The notes: generated by a model not told the origin, from the letters alone. A stretch of DNA of 64,000 nucleotides from Lepus europaeus (GCF_033115175.1 NC_084829.1:133210996-133274995); one strand, 5' to 3'; counted from the first letter of the stretch, positions 22,205 through 33,235 are shown. Numbers and translations: made by a program.

Positions 22205-22640
22205 ATTTATGCTGGTTTCTTAGGGCTACCACAACAATACTACACAGTAGTTGCCTAAAAAACAGGAGTTTTTTATCTCACATTTCTTGGGGCTACATGT
22301 GCAGGGTCAAGGCATGGACAAGGTTCATTCCTCCTGAGGGCTGTGAGAAAATGTGTCAAGGCCGTCTCCTAGTACCTGGTGATTTGTTGGCAATCTCTGC
22401 TGCATCACCCCAGTTTTGTCTTCATCGTCACCTGGCATTCTCTCTATGCATGTGTCTCTGTGTCCAATTTCTCCTTTTTAATCATGACACCCGTCATGTT
22501 GGATTAGAGCCCACCCTGATGACCTCACTTTAACTCGATTACCTCTATAAAAACTCTGTCTCCAAAAAGGTCACATTCTGAGGTAGGGGTTAGGAATCCA
22601 GCATATCTCTTTGAGGGGATACAGTTCAACTCGTGCAGCA
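22205..22640 (-). mobile_element. MLT1 (MaLR) LTR, antisense
   Basis: Reversed MLT1 landmarks occur in order: CTTAGGGCTACCACAACAAT, AGGAGTTTTTTATCTCACA, GGATTAGAGCCCACCCTGA, TGACCTCACTTTAACTCGAT, TCACATTCTGAGGTAGGGGT and a terminal GGGGATACAGTTCAACTC. The copy at 49.2 kb shows the same family in plus orientation. It is a solo LTR with no viral genes. Confidence 0.8.
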
Positions 22641-23955
22641 CCAGAGGCCAAGACCAGTTTGAAAGGATAAGGATTACTCAGTTTCTCAACTTACTGGGGA
22701 TGTCCTTCCCCTGAAAGTACCTAGAAAGGCAAGCATTTCAAGGAGATTCAGTGGGAAAGATTGAAATGATACAAAATTATGATACAAAAAAGAACGAGTT
22801 TTAAGTCATTTCATGGCACAATTCTCTATCACAAAATGTGGCCTTCAAACTCTCTATAAACGTTCAGCAAAGCATAAGAGGCAAGCAAGAAAGAAGATAG
22901 TCTTGCTTGCAGAAAAGCTTCATTTGCTCTGAAACAGAATATTTTAGAAGAGAGTTTGTGCTTCACAGGAGGACTGAAGTGGGCAGACTTGCTTACAGTA
23001 CTGCCCATTCACTTTTCCAAAGGATCTCACCGCAGCTTGGGGTCCTCTTTGGTGGTCTCTGGGACAATTCAACAAAAGAGCCCAATGTGCTTGCAGCGGT
23101 CCTGCCACCCAAAAGTGACCAGCCAAAATTACCTGTGACCTTTCCCAGGAGTGTGAGCTCCTCTTGGACCAGGGAGCAATAAAGAAATTTGGACTTCATT
23201 CTTTCATGGGTTTGCTCGTAGGAATGTTTATTGGCGAGACACTAAGAATAAACCCAGTTATTGAAGAGGGAGCTGGGAAGTTGACAAGCATGGCTAAACC
23301 CAGCAGAGAAATTTGATGAGGAAATTAGATGCTGTGTAGATGGTGTGCAGCGATTACTCCTCTGAAAGCCAGGATTATTATATAAGTAAGTGGGGGCAGG
23401 GTGGCTTATTGTGACCGACAGATTCCATTTATACAGGTATTCTTCCAGCTAATTAGACCCATAAAGCTGCATTTGTTTATACATTTCCCACAAGCCCTTT
23501 CCAAGGAGTGCTCTAGTGAGATGAAAAACCAAGGCAGCAGCCCTTTTCCTTTAAAACTCAATTGCAGCAAAGGGAATTAAGATTAATACAAATGCACAGC
23601 CAAAGCCTGTCCCTGTGACAGGTTCCTTTGAATTGAAGAAATACACTTTAGACTTCATATATTCAATATTTGGATCTGAATCTAGCTGTAAGCAATGCGA
23701 ATCCTTGCTGCTTCAAGCAGCAGGATACTATCACATAGGAGCAAACTTCAAGAAGTTTGTGGAAGATGCAATGCAAAGCTAAATTTAATGCACTATAAAC
23801 TGGTCTTTAAAAAACCTAACAAATTAGGATATAGTATTTTGGCTGTTTTCACAATAAAGAAGTCTTAAATATTTGAAGAGATACATATGTTTGTCCTGAT
23901 TGAACATGAAACAATGTATACATGTAATGAAACATCATGTAGAACCTACCCTGTA
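22641..23955. other. Repeat-poor segment, candidate conserved non-coding DNA
   Basis: No interspersed repeat is recognisable from about 22660 to 23900. The part at 23400-23660 is rich in TAATTA/ATTAAG-type homeodomain-like cores (CAGCTAATTAGACCC near 23447, GGGAATTAAGATTAAT near 23571). An isolated AATAAA at about 23179 is without a gene. This suits conserved regulatory DNA but is inference from composition only. Confidence 0.35.
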
Positions 23956-23959
23956 AGTA

Positions 23960-24190
23960 CATGCAATTTTTATGTCCATTAAAATCTTTTCAAAAAGAAA
24001 AAGAAAAGCTTCCAAAGGATGAATTTCCTTTGGTGCAAAAATATTTTGCAGTCCATGTATTTTTTTTTTCCAAATATTCTCCACGAACATTGTGAAGCCC
24101 CCTTGTATGCAGAGATTTCATCATTTTTGCACCAAAATAAACTGACCTTTTAATTCCATCTTTGCAAACTCATTGAAATAACCTCATGAT
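23960..24190. mobile_element. Palindromic MITE-like repeats, one or two decayed copies
   Basis: TTGGTGCAAAAATATTTTGC with CAGTCCATGTATTTTTTTT, then TTGCACCAAAATAAACTGAC with CTTTTAATTCCATCTTTGC, are the internal blocks of the same short palindromic family found at 9.7 and 55 kb. Confidence 0.55.
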
Positions 24191-25305
24191 ACAGGAAAAA
24201 AGGGGAGACATGCAAAACCCTCCCCAAGCGCGCGTTCTGAATTCTTATTTGGTTATACCTGTCAAACAGACCAAAACAGCTTACCTTTACTATCAGCAAT
24301 TTTTTGTTTTGAAAAGCTTTTCTAATTTTGCTTTCATCCAGTTGGTAGAATGAGATCATCTGTAGGGAACTTAGCACAGTAGCTGGCACATAGTAAGTGT
24401 TCTCTTAAAAAAAGTACTCTCTTCATTGTGTCTTCTCTCACAATTCCTCGTCACAATTCCTACACACAGGCACAGAGAGCAAAGATGCCATGTGTTGGCA
24501 AAAATTCAGAAAATACATGAATCTCTGCTGTGAACTTGAAGTCCTGCTAGAGCTTCACTCAACATCCTCAAATGAAGCCAGACCAGTCGCAGATTAAATG
24601 GCTTGTTAAAGCTGCAGTAAATGAGATTTATATGTGGATTCTTTTGACAGCCATTATGAGTCTTTTGTGGGAAAAATCCAATATTAGGGAGTTAAAAATT
24701 CAAATGACACCAAATGTGGTCAGTGTTTCAGACTGTACAGTCCAATTTTTCTGTCTGAAGTTGTAAAATGTAGGGAGAAAATATTTGCCTGTTTAATGTC
24801 AAGCATGAAACTAGCAAAGCCACATCTTGAGACACCTAAAACCATTTTATTCTTGATTTTTAAAAAATTATACATTTCTCTGGTCTTACAGTCACTGCTC
24901 TTAATGAACTATTTGGTTTTGTAAATTGTTGTTGGTTTAAACAATATATGTTCTAGGTCACTCATAAGAGTGAACTGATTTCTGGAGTTTCATTAACTTA
25001 TAAAGATTCTTCAATCAATTCTTGTCACAAACAAGACATGTCTTCAAGTTCCTCTGGGTTGAAATTTCATATGATTGGCTTGGAGACCTCCATTGAGGGA
25101 TAGATATGATCAACATCTTAAATGAATTTCCTTACTCTTTTGAAAATAAAATCCAATACTTGGTTTTACACCAATAAATGAGGCACAAAGGAAGAAAAAA
25201 CCAAAAATTATTTCTGAATGCTGGTGTGTTATTTAAATGAATCTAGCTGATCTGATAATAGCTTATAATTAATGAGCATTCTAATTTTATGAGCATGTGC
25301 TGCTT
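24191..25305. other. AT-rich unassigned DNA with a MIR fragment
   Basis: A short reversed MIR-like segment (GAACTTAGCACAGTAGCTGG then CACATAGTAAGTGTTCTC, 24366-24404) is present. The rest shows no repeat or coding signature. Confidence 0.45.
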
Positions 25306-25309
25306 GCAG

Positions 25310-25520
25310 TACACACATTTTGCAAAGAACTTCTAAGTTCTTTACATGTATTTATTCATTTATTCTTTCAGGCAATTTAATAGCCAAAAGGATTTTAAGC
25401 TCCACTCAATAGATTAAGAAACTGAGGCCCAAACAGGTTAAATAACTGTTGCAAGATCACATAGGTATAGGTTGCTGAGGTGCAAAACAAATTCAGGCAA
25501 TTTGGCTCCAAGTTATGTGC
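25310..25520 (+). mobile_element. MIR SINE, plus
   Basis: Core blocks are well preserved: GAACTTCTAAGTTCTTTACA, TTAAGAAACTGAGGCCCAAA, CAGGTTAAATAACTGTTGCA, AGATCACATAGGTATAGG and AATTTGGCTCCAAG. A GA-rich microsatellite (25540-25615) follows. Confidence 0.85.
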
Positions 25521-25539
25521 TCCTAAATACCTTACTATC

Positions 25540-25616
25540 TCTGAGAGAGAGAGAGAGACAGAGAGAGAGAGAGATAGAGGGAGATGTGGAGAGGGAGGGA
25601 GGGAGGGAGAGAGAAA
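25540..25616 (+). repeat. GA-rich microsatellite
   Basis: Interrupted GAGA runs with CAGAGAG, GATAGAGG and GGGAGGGAGGGAGGG segments. Confidence 0.9.
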
Positions 25617-25619
25617 AAC

Positions 25620-28072
25620 TCATAACTCATAATGGAAAGAAGATTCAAAAGAAGAAAAGGTATCAGATTAACTATCTTACCTTCACCATAAGAAACTACA
25701 TTTTCGATATAATAATTCCTTAAAGAAGAAAATAATAAAGAAAATAGCAGAAATAAATGAAATTGAAGACAAATAGAGAAAATCCATAGCCTAGTTTAGA
25801 CATATGAGAGTGTTTTCGTCTACTTATGCATTGCATACAGACAATTAATTTTAATTTAGATTCATATGGTAGACAATTTGTGCTTCCAAGCTTAGTAAGA
25901 TATTTGGCCATATACTAGATCATTATATCTAGTCACTGTTTTATAAATTATTTAGAAGTTCATAGGATAAGCTTGACAGTGCTACTTTTGTAGCCCAAAA
26001 ATGTAACATTTAAATGAAATGCATGTGCTTTAAATTTGTATTAATATTTTGTGCATACCCGTCTTCATTTCACAGTGGTTTCGCGTATTGCTGAATTAAT
26101 TGTTTTAGGCATGAAAACCATCAGAATTTTCTGAAGTGAACATCCTGCCTTACAAAGATGAAGAAGTACAGTGCCATTGAATTAGTCACGAATGCTTACT
26201 TTGTTATTTTTGCAAGCTTTGCCAAACCAAAACTCTTTCAGGGGTTTATTTTACCTCTAAATGGAAGGACCAATTCCTAGGAGGGAAATTACATTTTGCG
26301 CATTACAGTTAAAAATTATGTTTACTTTATTTTATTTTTGCAACAGAAGAATTGTGACAAAACAATTTTCTCGTTGCAGCCACTATTTGCCAAGACAACC
26401 TTTAAAAATGTCTCTCATTTTCCTTTCTGAGAACTCTGTTATTTCAGGTATGTTTGCTCTCTCTGTTTTTCTGCCAGCTGTGCAAATTTTTGTAAAACAG
26501 CTTCAATATGAATCTTTTATGACTGTTCTTCAGTCATCTGAGTTATACCGAGCATGCAAGGCATAAGAGATATCCACTTTGGATACTGGTGCAGAGTGAG
26601 AGCAGCATGCAATCCACACAAAGGAAATTTGATCCTCTAACAGCTAATTAAAAAAGCATTACTTTCCACCAAGGCTGACCTCCAGCCCAAGAAAGGATAA
26701 AGATGGCTATCTGTCAATCATGTTTACCTAACAAATTCTGGCACGGGATCATGATGAATGGACAGATCTAAAAAGGGACGATATTGCTCAGAACTCTGAG
26801 GTACTCTTAATACCGCCTTTAAAGAGGCAGAAGACCTCATCAGTAATTTGAAACCCCTGCCTCAGTACCAGGGATACACCAGGGCTAAATTTGCCTGTCA
26901 GACACCAGATACAAGAAGGGCAGTAGAAACGTATTTTCACATCCTCCAGGATTTCGATGTCGGGGTATTTAAGAGATCACCATGAGTTTGTGGAGTCAAA
27001 TATTTGTATTCAGATCTTTTATAATCTTCTCAGTTGCTTGGTAATAAGAGAAAGACCCAGTAGTAGACGATGTTTGTCCTTTCCTGAAGTTACCCCCAAA
27101 CCACCTAGCACAAAGAATCTTTGAAGTCATTTAGTCCATGCCCCTATTTCCAGGCAGGCAAGTAATTTTGTTTTCTTCTTCAGCAGTAAGAATGCTAAGA
27201 GATGAGTCTATACTTGAAGTCACAATGCTATTTTAGAGATAGAAAGCTTTAAAGCTAGACATTTCTCTTAAATCTAAACCAAATTCTACTCTTTTTAAAG
27301 CAACATCTCAATCTGCCTTTCACTTAAATTCAAATAATTATGTCTTTGCTATCAGCACAAAATATTGCTATATCCTTTCCCCATGGGTACCACATTGAAG
27401 AGCACTCCTCTAGGGAGCAGGTGCCAGCTCTGATACTCTCTGATTCACTCAGAGTATCATTGTCTCTGCAGACTTCCGCACTTGGAGGAATTGGAACCTT
27501 TGCCAACACTGTCTTGACTACATGATCCATTCCTGTATGGCTTGCTTTTATCTATTTTAATACTTATTTTGGATTACACTAGGGGGGAATTGATCTTTTA
27601 AAGGAAAAATAAAAATAATGCTACTAACAAAACAGTACTAGGGGTATAGAAAATAGAAAGTCAGTGATTATTTGGATTCTTTCGACCAACATTTTGAGCT
27701 TCAGAAACTGCATCCAGAGAGCACAGGGAAGCAAAAACTAATCTGACCAGGCATGTTAATAGGGTGGCTTCAGGGTTCTTACCTCTTGGGATCCCATTTA
27801 TGAATTTTGGATTTATTTTATTTCATTTTGCTTACTCAGGGTGAGGGCATGATCTTTAATATCTCTCTCTGTATCATCTTTGTTCAGATTGTTTTTATTT
27901 CTTTCTGGAATCACATGATAGATGTGAAAGTGTTTTATTTTTTCAATGTATCCAATTAAATATTGTGAAGCTTTCTCACCCATTGACCAAGCAGCTTCTC
28001 TAATGCGGTCATATCCATTCTTGGCATTTTCCTGGTGACCACATACAGCTTTTATAATCCACTAATAATTTT
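25620..28072. other. Largely repeat-free DNA, candidate conserved elements
   Basis: I recognise no interspersed repeats over about 2.4 kb, which is unusual in this window. 26712-26727 reads TGTCAATCATGTTTAC, a PBX/TALE-like TGTCAATCA directly next to a forkhead-type TGTTTAC. A short hairpin lies at 27431-27459. The longest open frame (101 codons, 26261-26566) has no known motif. Regulatory function is only an inference from repeat depletion and motif content. Confidence 0.35.
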
Positions 28073-28097
28073 TCTCTAGTTACTTATTTATTTTTTT

Positions 28098-29903
28098 ACA
28101 TCACAACATTGTTTATTATGTGAATTTTTTACAATACAAACAAAAAATACAGAAATGCAATATATGAATACAGCTAAATGCAGAATGGTGGCTTTTTTTT
28201 TTCTCTTCAAGAGGCCATTTTTCCCCCATTTCTAGTCAAATAAAGAGGCTGCATATAGGTAGAAACAGGTTGGTCGTTAACTTCACAATTTGGCTTAGAA
28301 ATGATCTATAAATGCATTTTTCCCCTGCTACTTACCATAAATTGTAAGAAGGGAGTAAAAGGAAAGTTTCCCTGTTGGTTCCTACCTTATGAAAGATGCT
28401 ACTTTCTATTTTAGCAGGGCCAATAAATGGAAAATATCTAAATTAAATGTTATTTCAGAAATGAAGCAGTAATGAGATTCTGGCTAAAGAGGGCACTAAA
28501 TGAGAATAATATATATTTAAAGAATCCAAAACAAACAAAAAAAGGTTGTTATAAAAAAGCTCTAGGTGCACTGAAAGCATATAGGTTTACTTTTTTCCAT
28601 GTGTATTTTAAACAATGGAAGTGTCAAAAAATAGGGTCAACTGTGTTAGACTAAATTACATTTTTGTATATGCTGCACTAAATGGAACCTCTGTACTATA
28701 ATTATCATAGAGAAGCAAAGTTTGCATCATATTATGGCAATTTATCCTCAATGAAAACTTTCCAGAGTCCTTTTATTTTGGAATATCCTGTAAACAATCA
28801 AACCACCAGAACATGATTGTACAACAGTAAAATGTTCTCTTGCATTAAATTGAAGACATCTGTTTAATTAAAAAAAAAGAAAGAAAAAACAAAAGAAAGG
28901 TACTTAGAGCTGTTACTTTCCAAGTACGTAACACCCTAGTCAATTCAAGGTGTCTTAATCTCCATCAAGAACAACAGAAAAATAATTTTTGTCATGTTGT
29001 TAAATCCATCATTATGGATAAAATTGGTGCAAATTGGTCAAACAGATCTAACAAACACTGATGTCCAAGCTGGCATATTGGCAACTAATATGTAGCTGGT
29101 GGTCAATAGAGAATTTAAAAGATCTTCCCTTTTTTCTTGTTCTTTTCCAAGGTTCTTGAAGAGTTCTGTTGTTCTAATATATGTTGCTGAGCTTCCCAGT
29201 TTGCTTTCTCCTCCTCAAACTGACGACATTTTTCCTCTAATTCTTTGTGCTGTGCTTCCAAATTCTTTTTCATTTGCTCATGGCGCTGCTGGAGCTCAGC
29301 TTCAGAGTCCTTCAGTTTCTGAACTTTTTCTTTGACCTTCATTTCAAACACCTGCTCCATCTCCATCTCCATCTTCTTCATCTTAGCTACATGCTCCCTT
29401 CATTTCTCTTCCATTTGTGCCAGAGGGCTCTTAGTAAGCTGCCCTTTATTCTTGTTGTTATCAACTCCATTGTAAGTTACAGCTGCCAGTTTTCTGCTTC
29501 TGTAGTTCTCATAGTGAACATTATTAGTAACATCTTTCAAGTCCTGCATGTGCGTTCTTATCAACATATTTCTTAGAATAGTAAAATCACAATGTTCACC
29601 ATTTTCAACTTCAGCAACACCCCAAGGATACTGCCTTCCTCTGACCCTCTTGCCGTTAACTTCAATGATAGCATTACTACCTACCACAGCAAGTGGCAAA
29701 CGGTCCTTTATCTTTTTAACAAGTTTATTTTCTTCTTCATCATCCGTTTCAGGAAATTCATATATTTTAATTTTATGTTCTTGGATTTTTTTCATTATCT
29801 GTTTTTTAAACTGTTGGCATTCCTCTGGTGTGAGTGTGTCTGCTTTGGCAATAAGTAGAATGATATTCACTTTTTGTGCAAATGTTTCATAAACTCAATA
29901 TCC
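28098..29903 (-). pseudogene. SEPTIN7: SEPTIN7 retropseudogene, 5'-truncated, 3' part of chimera
   Basis: The intact protein is a filament-forming GTPase of the septin cytoskeleton. The copy retains roughly the last 262 of about 437 residues, from a DIEFMK segment just before the AKAD (G4) motif, through the septin unique element and the C-terminal coiled coil, to the native ending KNKKKGKIF and stop (29115-29117). It has no introns. It is broken by a one-base loss near 29870-29874 and an in-frame TGA at 29400-29402 (after QMEEK; the frame then resumes with [10 protein letters not shown]). The P-loop and everything upstream are absent. About 1 kb of 3' UTR (29114-28098) follows, with AATAAA at 28112-28117 and the A-tail 14 bp beyond. 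It is inert as a protein gene. Confidence 0.95.
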
Positions 29904-29905
29904 AA

Positions 29906-30012
29906 AAAAATATGGAACGCTTCACGAATTTGCGTGTTATCCTTGTGCAGGGGCCATGCTAATCTTCTCTGTATCGTTCCGATTTTAGTATATGTGCTGC
30001 CGAAGCGAGCAC
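29906..30012 (-). ncRNA. U6 snRNA pseudogene, full length, 5' part of chimera
   Basis: The minus strand reads a complete 107-nt U6, from GTGCTCGCTTCGGCAGCACA to TTCCATATTTTT. Compared with the mammalian U6 I know it has three transitions: T to C in the TAAAAYTGG stretch, and two G to A changes in the CTGCRCAAGGATRACAC stretch. The conserved ACAGAGA box (ATACAGAGAAG) is intact. No gap is needed. Upstream on the minus strand there is no TATA box near -30 and no proximal sequence element visible, so it probably has no Pol III promoter of its own. Two extra T residues lie between U6 and SEPTIN7 (29904-29905) and could belong to either. Confidence 0.95.
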
Positions 30013-30025
30013 TCTCTAGTTATTT

Positions 30026-30235
30026 AATCTAAGTATTTGCAAAGGCATGTGGCAATGAAGAGGGAAAAGTTGTATAAACTCTCCATGCCTCAGTTTATTA
30101 CAAATAATACCATGCATGGTAACAGTGCCTTCTCATGATTTGTTGTAGAGATTACAAGAATAGTATAGTGCTCAGAACAATTTCTAACATATAAGGAGCA
30201 CTACAAATATAGTAATTATCAAGAGCTAGACATTC
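30026..30235 (-). mobile_element. MIR SINE, antisense, decayed
   Basis: Reversed MIR blocks follow in order: CTCCATGCCTCAGTTTATTA, then GTTGTAGAGATTACAAGAAT and GTGCTCAGAACAATTTCTAA and CATATAAGGAGCACTACAAA. It lies right beside the insertion site of the U6-SEPTIN7 chimera. Confidence 0.65.
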
Positions 30236-32120
30236 ATTTAATGTTATAATGATGTCATTCAGAAGTCCAACCAATCCATAAAAATACAAAATTCATTGAA
30301 GACAATTTCTTATGCTTTGGTCAATTGCATTTGTACATGTGCTTTTGTTCTCTTCTGGCTGTTATTCCTGCATAAGCAGTTATTCCTTGCTCTGGCACCC
30401 TTATCTGTGGTTGCTTGCTTCTTCATAATTTGCAAAACTATAAAATTTCAGTGAGTTCCATGTATTTATAGGACATACTCAGATACTTGCTTTTTCAGAG
30501 TCTGCTGATCATATCTATTTTCTGCTTCTAATTTGTAAAATTTGCAATTCTATGAAAAATACTACCAGGCTAACTTGGTTTATTGTTCTCACACATCACA
30601 ATAAAATGTTATATAAACCAATGAACTTTCTCCTCATAAATGGATTTTGGGTGGTGAGTTTTAATATGTTTCCAACCTTTTGTCTATAATTTTGATGGCC
30701 ATGCTCTGTTCTGTGTCTGTCCTCTTGATACTGGAAAATATATCAGTGCCAACCTTTAGTGTTTTCCCTAAGTGCTAATAAGAGATTAAGCTGTAACTAT
30801 CCAAATATTCTGATCAACAAGATTGTATCTCCTTGTCTATTCTTACAGGTCTACAAACACATTATTTTAGAGTACAAAGAAAAGAAATGAGGATATTGGG
30901 AAAATCTACCTTAAGGATACGAATTCAGTGTCATTCTAGGTCTCTGTGTGTGTGTTTGTGTGTATGTGTGTGTTTCCTTGCCATTCGTAAGAAGTGAGGC
31001 TTAGGCAATTTATGACATACTAACAATTCCTATTTCAAATATATCTGTTACTTGTAATGTTTACTAGTGGTGAGAAAGTTTAATTTGCCCTCTCTTTTAC
31101 CCACATTCTAAAAAGAAGAATATTTGAGTTTAGAAAAAGTGAAACACTCTGCAGGGAATATTATGTGGCTCCTTCATTTTATTTGCTTTCCATGAGCTTT
31201 ACCCCTAAAATTCTTCTAAATGTCTGTCTTCATAATGGCTTTTGGCACTGTTACTTTTGGGTGACCTAATAAAGAATGCAACACAAGAAAGAAGTGTAAG
31301 GGCTTTGGGCCTGCAGACAAATATCTGCAATCAATCAAAAAATTTACAGCAGATACTAAAAAAAGAGAAGCACTTTTACAGGGAAAGAATCTAGAATGGC
31401 ATAATGTCATCCTAGGAAAAGACTCTAAATGGCATTTAATTCCAGCATACTCCAGAAATGCAACTGATATTTCATAAATCATATACATTAAAATAGTATG
31501 TTAAGGGGTTATAAAAATGGAGGCATCAATGCATGTGATTAAAGCTCTTGGCCTCAAAACCAAATTGCTCCCTTGAGACTGATAAGCACAGCTGTCTCCT
31601 GCACAAAACTTTGTGATAGAACTTGTTTAACTTCAGAATTGTCATGGCAGCAGAAAGTGACTTCTAGAGTAAAAAACAGGGAGTTGCTTTCCATATCATG
31701 TAGCTCCCGTGTAGTATGACTACCACCATTCTGAAGGGGTGGGGAAAGATTGGACCAGTTGCAGAAATTGAATGTCCAAGGAAAAGAAGTGAACAGGGTT
31801 TTAAATAGCCCATAAATTGGCCATGTAGGCACCTGGGACACGTTGTTTTAAAAATATTAAATAAATGTTCCAATTGAAGCATCAAGAGAATTGATGCTCC
31901 AATTCAGAGGAAGCTATGAGTCAAGGAAGCAGCATTTCATTCTTTATTTTTGGACACAATTTATTTTGGGGCTACTTCCAAGTACTTATAGAAGTTTAGG
32001 TTAGCAGCAGAAGGTACAGAAGAATTATAATTATATTGTATCATGAATCCCCATGTACTCCTCACTTTGCTAATACAAGACCAGTCTTGCTTCATTTCTA
32101 TCTCTTCTCCTTCCACTACT
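30236..32120. other. Unassigned non-coding DNA
   Basis: A short TG-rich run (30940-30973) is the only simple repeat. A hairpin with 14-bp arms (13/14 paired) lies at 31872-31904. No coding evidence is visible, and open frames of up to 95 codons lack motifs. Confidence 0.4.
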
Positions 32121-32124
32121 ACAT

Positions 32125-32240
32125 TCTTTTTTTCAATTTACATAAGGTGAACAAATTTCATGTATTTCATATATACAGACTTAGAGGCATAGTGATATTT
32201 CCCACCCTACTCTGCCTGCCACCCATGCACTAGTGCAGTC
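32125..32240 (-). mobile_element. L1 3'-end fragment, antisense
   Basis: CAATTTACATAAGGTGAACA, TTTCATGTATTTCATATATAC and CCCACCCTACTCTGCCTGCC form the reverse of the L1 3' end seen intact at 48.9-49.06 kb. Confidence 0.6.
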
Positions 32241-32679
32241 TTATAAAATGACTTTCAGACATCCTATCACTTCATCAACAGATATCTAAGGATGTATCAT
32301 TAACAAACCAGGAACTGTCAATGTTTAATATGGCCACAATATTATTATCCCTCGAAATATTTCAATTGCCTCCATAATTTCCTTAATATCATCAAATATC
32401 CAGCCAGAGTTTGCACTTTCCTGTCTGATAATTTTAAAAATATAGATAGCATGCTAAATTAGGATGCAAATTAAGTTTGGTTGGTATGTCTCTTTAGTCT
32501 CCTTTGTAGACTTTTTACCGATCCTCATTGTTCTCCCTTACAATTTATTTGCTGAAGAAACTGGGTTTGTACTGTAGTTTCCTCTATTCTATATTTCATT
32601 GGTCACATCCTTGTTCAATATGTTCCTCCATGTTTTCCAATATATTGATATTATTTCCAATATACAACATGATTTAGAA
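32241..32679. other. Unassigned AT-rich DNA
   Basis: The stretch around 32275-32560 (CATCAACAGATATCTAAGGA, AATTTCCTTAATATCATC, TTTAGTCTCCTTTGTAGAC) resembles the 'ATCAGTTTCCCAGTGTCC'-type tail of an ancient L1 or L2 in part, but the resemblance is weak. No gene. Confidence 0.3.
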
Positions 32680-32882
32680 GCTTGAATAAAGCCACATTTG
32701 AAAGAATATGGTAAAGAATGAGATCATTTTACCTCTTCATCCATATAGAGGGTAGATAGAGGGGGGGGAAGTATTTGGGAAAGTGGTTAAGATGCTCCTT
32801 GACCTAAATTTATATATATGAAGAGTATGAAACTTGTATAACTTAAATAAAATGAAAAAATAAATAAAATGAAAAAATAAGA
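32680..32882 (+). mobile_element. L1 3' end, plus, with doubled A-rich tail unit
   Basis: GTATGAAACTTGTATAACTT, then AAATAAAATGAAAAAATAAA repeated twice, matches the terminal segment of the older L1 (ATGAAACTTGAATAACTT then AAATAAAATTT at 49.02 kb). A G-run (32760-32768) lies inside it. Confidence 0.65.
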
Positions 32883-32939
32883 TTTACTTGTAGGGTTTCA
32901 GGATTGAATACATTTTGGAATACTAAATTAAAAAAAATA

Positions 32940-33235
32940 CTGCTTGAGACAGCCACATTTCATATTGGAGTGCCTGGGTTTTAGTCCTGGCTCTGTATCT
33001 GGTTCTAGCTTCCTGCTTATGTGCACCCTAGAAGGCAGCACATGATGGTGCAAATACTTGGGTCCATACCACCCATGTGGGAAACCCTGGATTGCGTCCC
33101 AGGCTTCTTTCCTTCAACCTAGCCCAGCCTCAGCTATTGCAGTTATTTAAGAAATGACCCAGCAGATAGAAGACCAATTTCTTTCTCTGTCTCTGTCTCT
33201 CTGTCTTTCAAATAAACAAAAATTTCAGAATAAAA
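32940..33235 (+). mobile_element. CSINE, plus, old copy
   Basis: The head (CTGCTTGAGACAGCCACATT) is poorly preserved. The TTCCTGCTTATGTGCACCCT, GGTCCATACCACCCATGTGG and CTGTCTTTCAAATAAACAAA blocks identify it. Confidence 0.75.

Larger units (their letters stand above)
28073..30025 (-). mobile_element. U6-SEPTIN7 chimeric retropseudogene (whole insertion)
   Basis: One retro-insertion carries, in minus-strand order, a complete U6 snRNA copy, a 5'-truncated SEPTIN7 cDNA, and an A-tail. The same 13-bp target is found on both sides: TCTCTAGTTACTT at 28073-28085 and TCTCTAGTTATTT at 30013-30025 (12/13). The U6 end begins exactly at the duplication, and the A-tail (T-run 28091-28097 on the plus strand) ends at the other one. 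The minus-strand target reads GATT/AAATAAC, close to the L1 endonuclease preference TT/AAAA. A single event therefore joined two unrelated RNAs, as known for L1 template switching from an mRNA to U6. Confidence 0.93.

Noticed and set aside
22907-23182. Open frames on both strands in a moderately GC-rich segment followed by AATAAA
   Set aside because: Open in several overlapping frames at once, which indicates composition, not coding. No motif.
26261-26566. 101-codon frame with hydrophobic stretches that could look like a membrane protein
   Set aside because: No known family, no upstream promoter or splice support, and AT-rich DNA yields such frames by chance.
29247-29892. Plus-strand open frames opposite SEPTIN7
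   Set aside because: They are shadows of the septin coding sequence on the minus strand.
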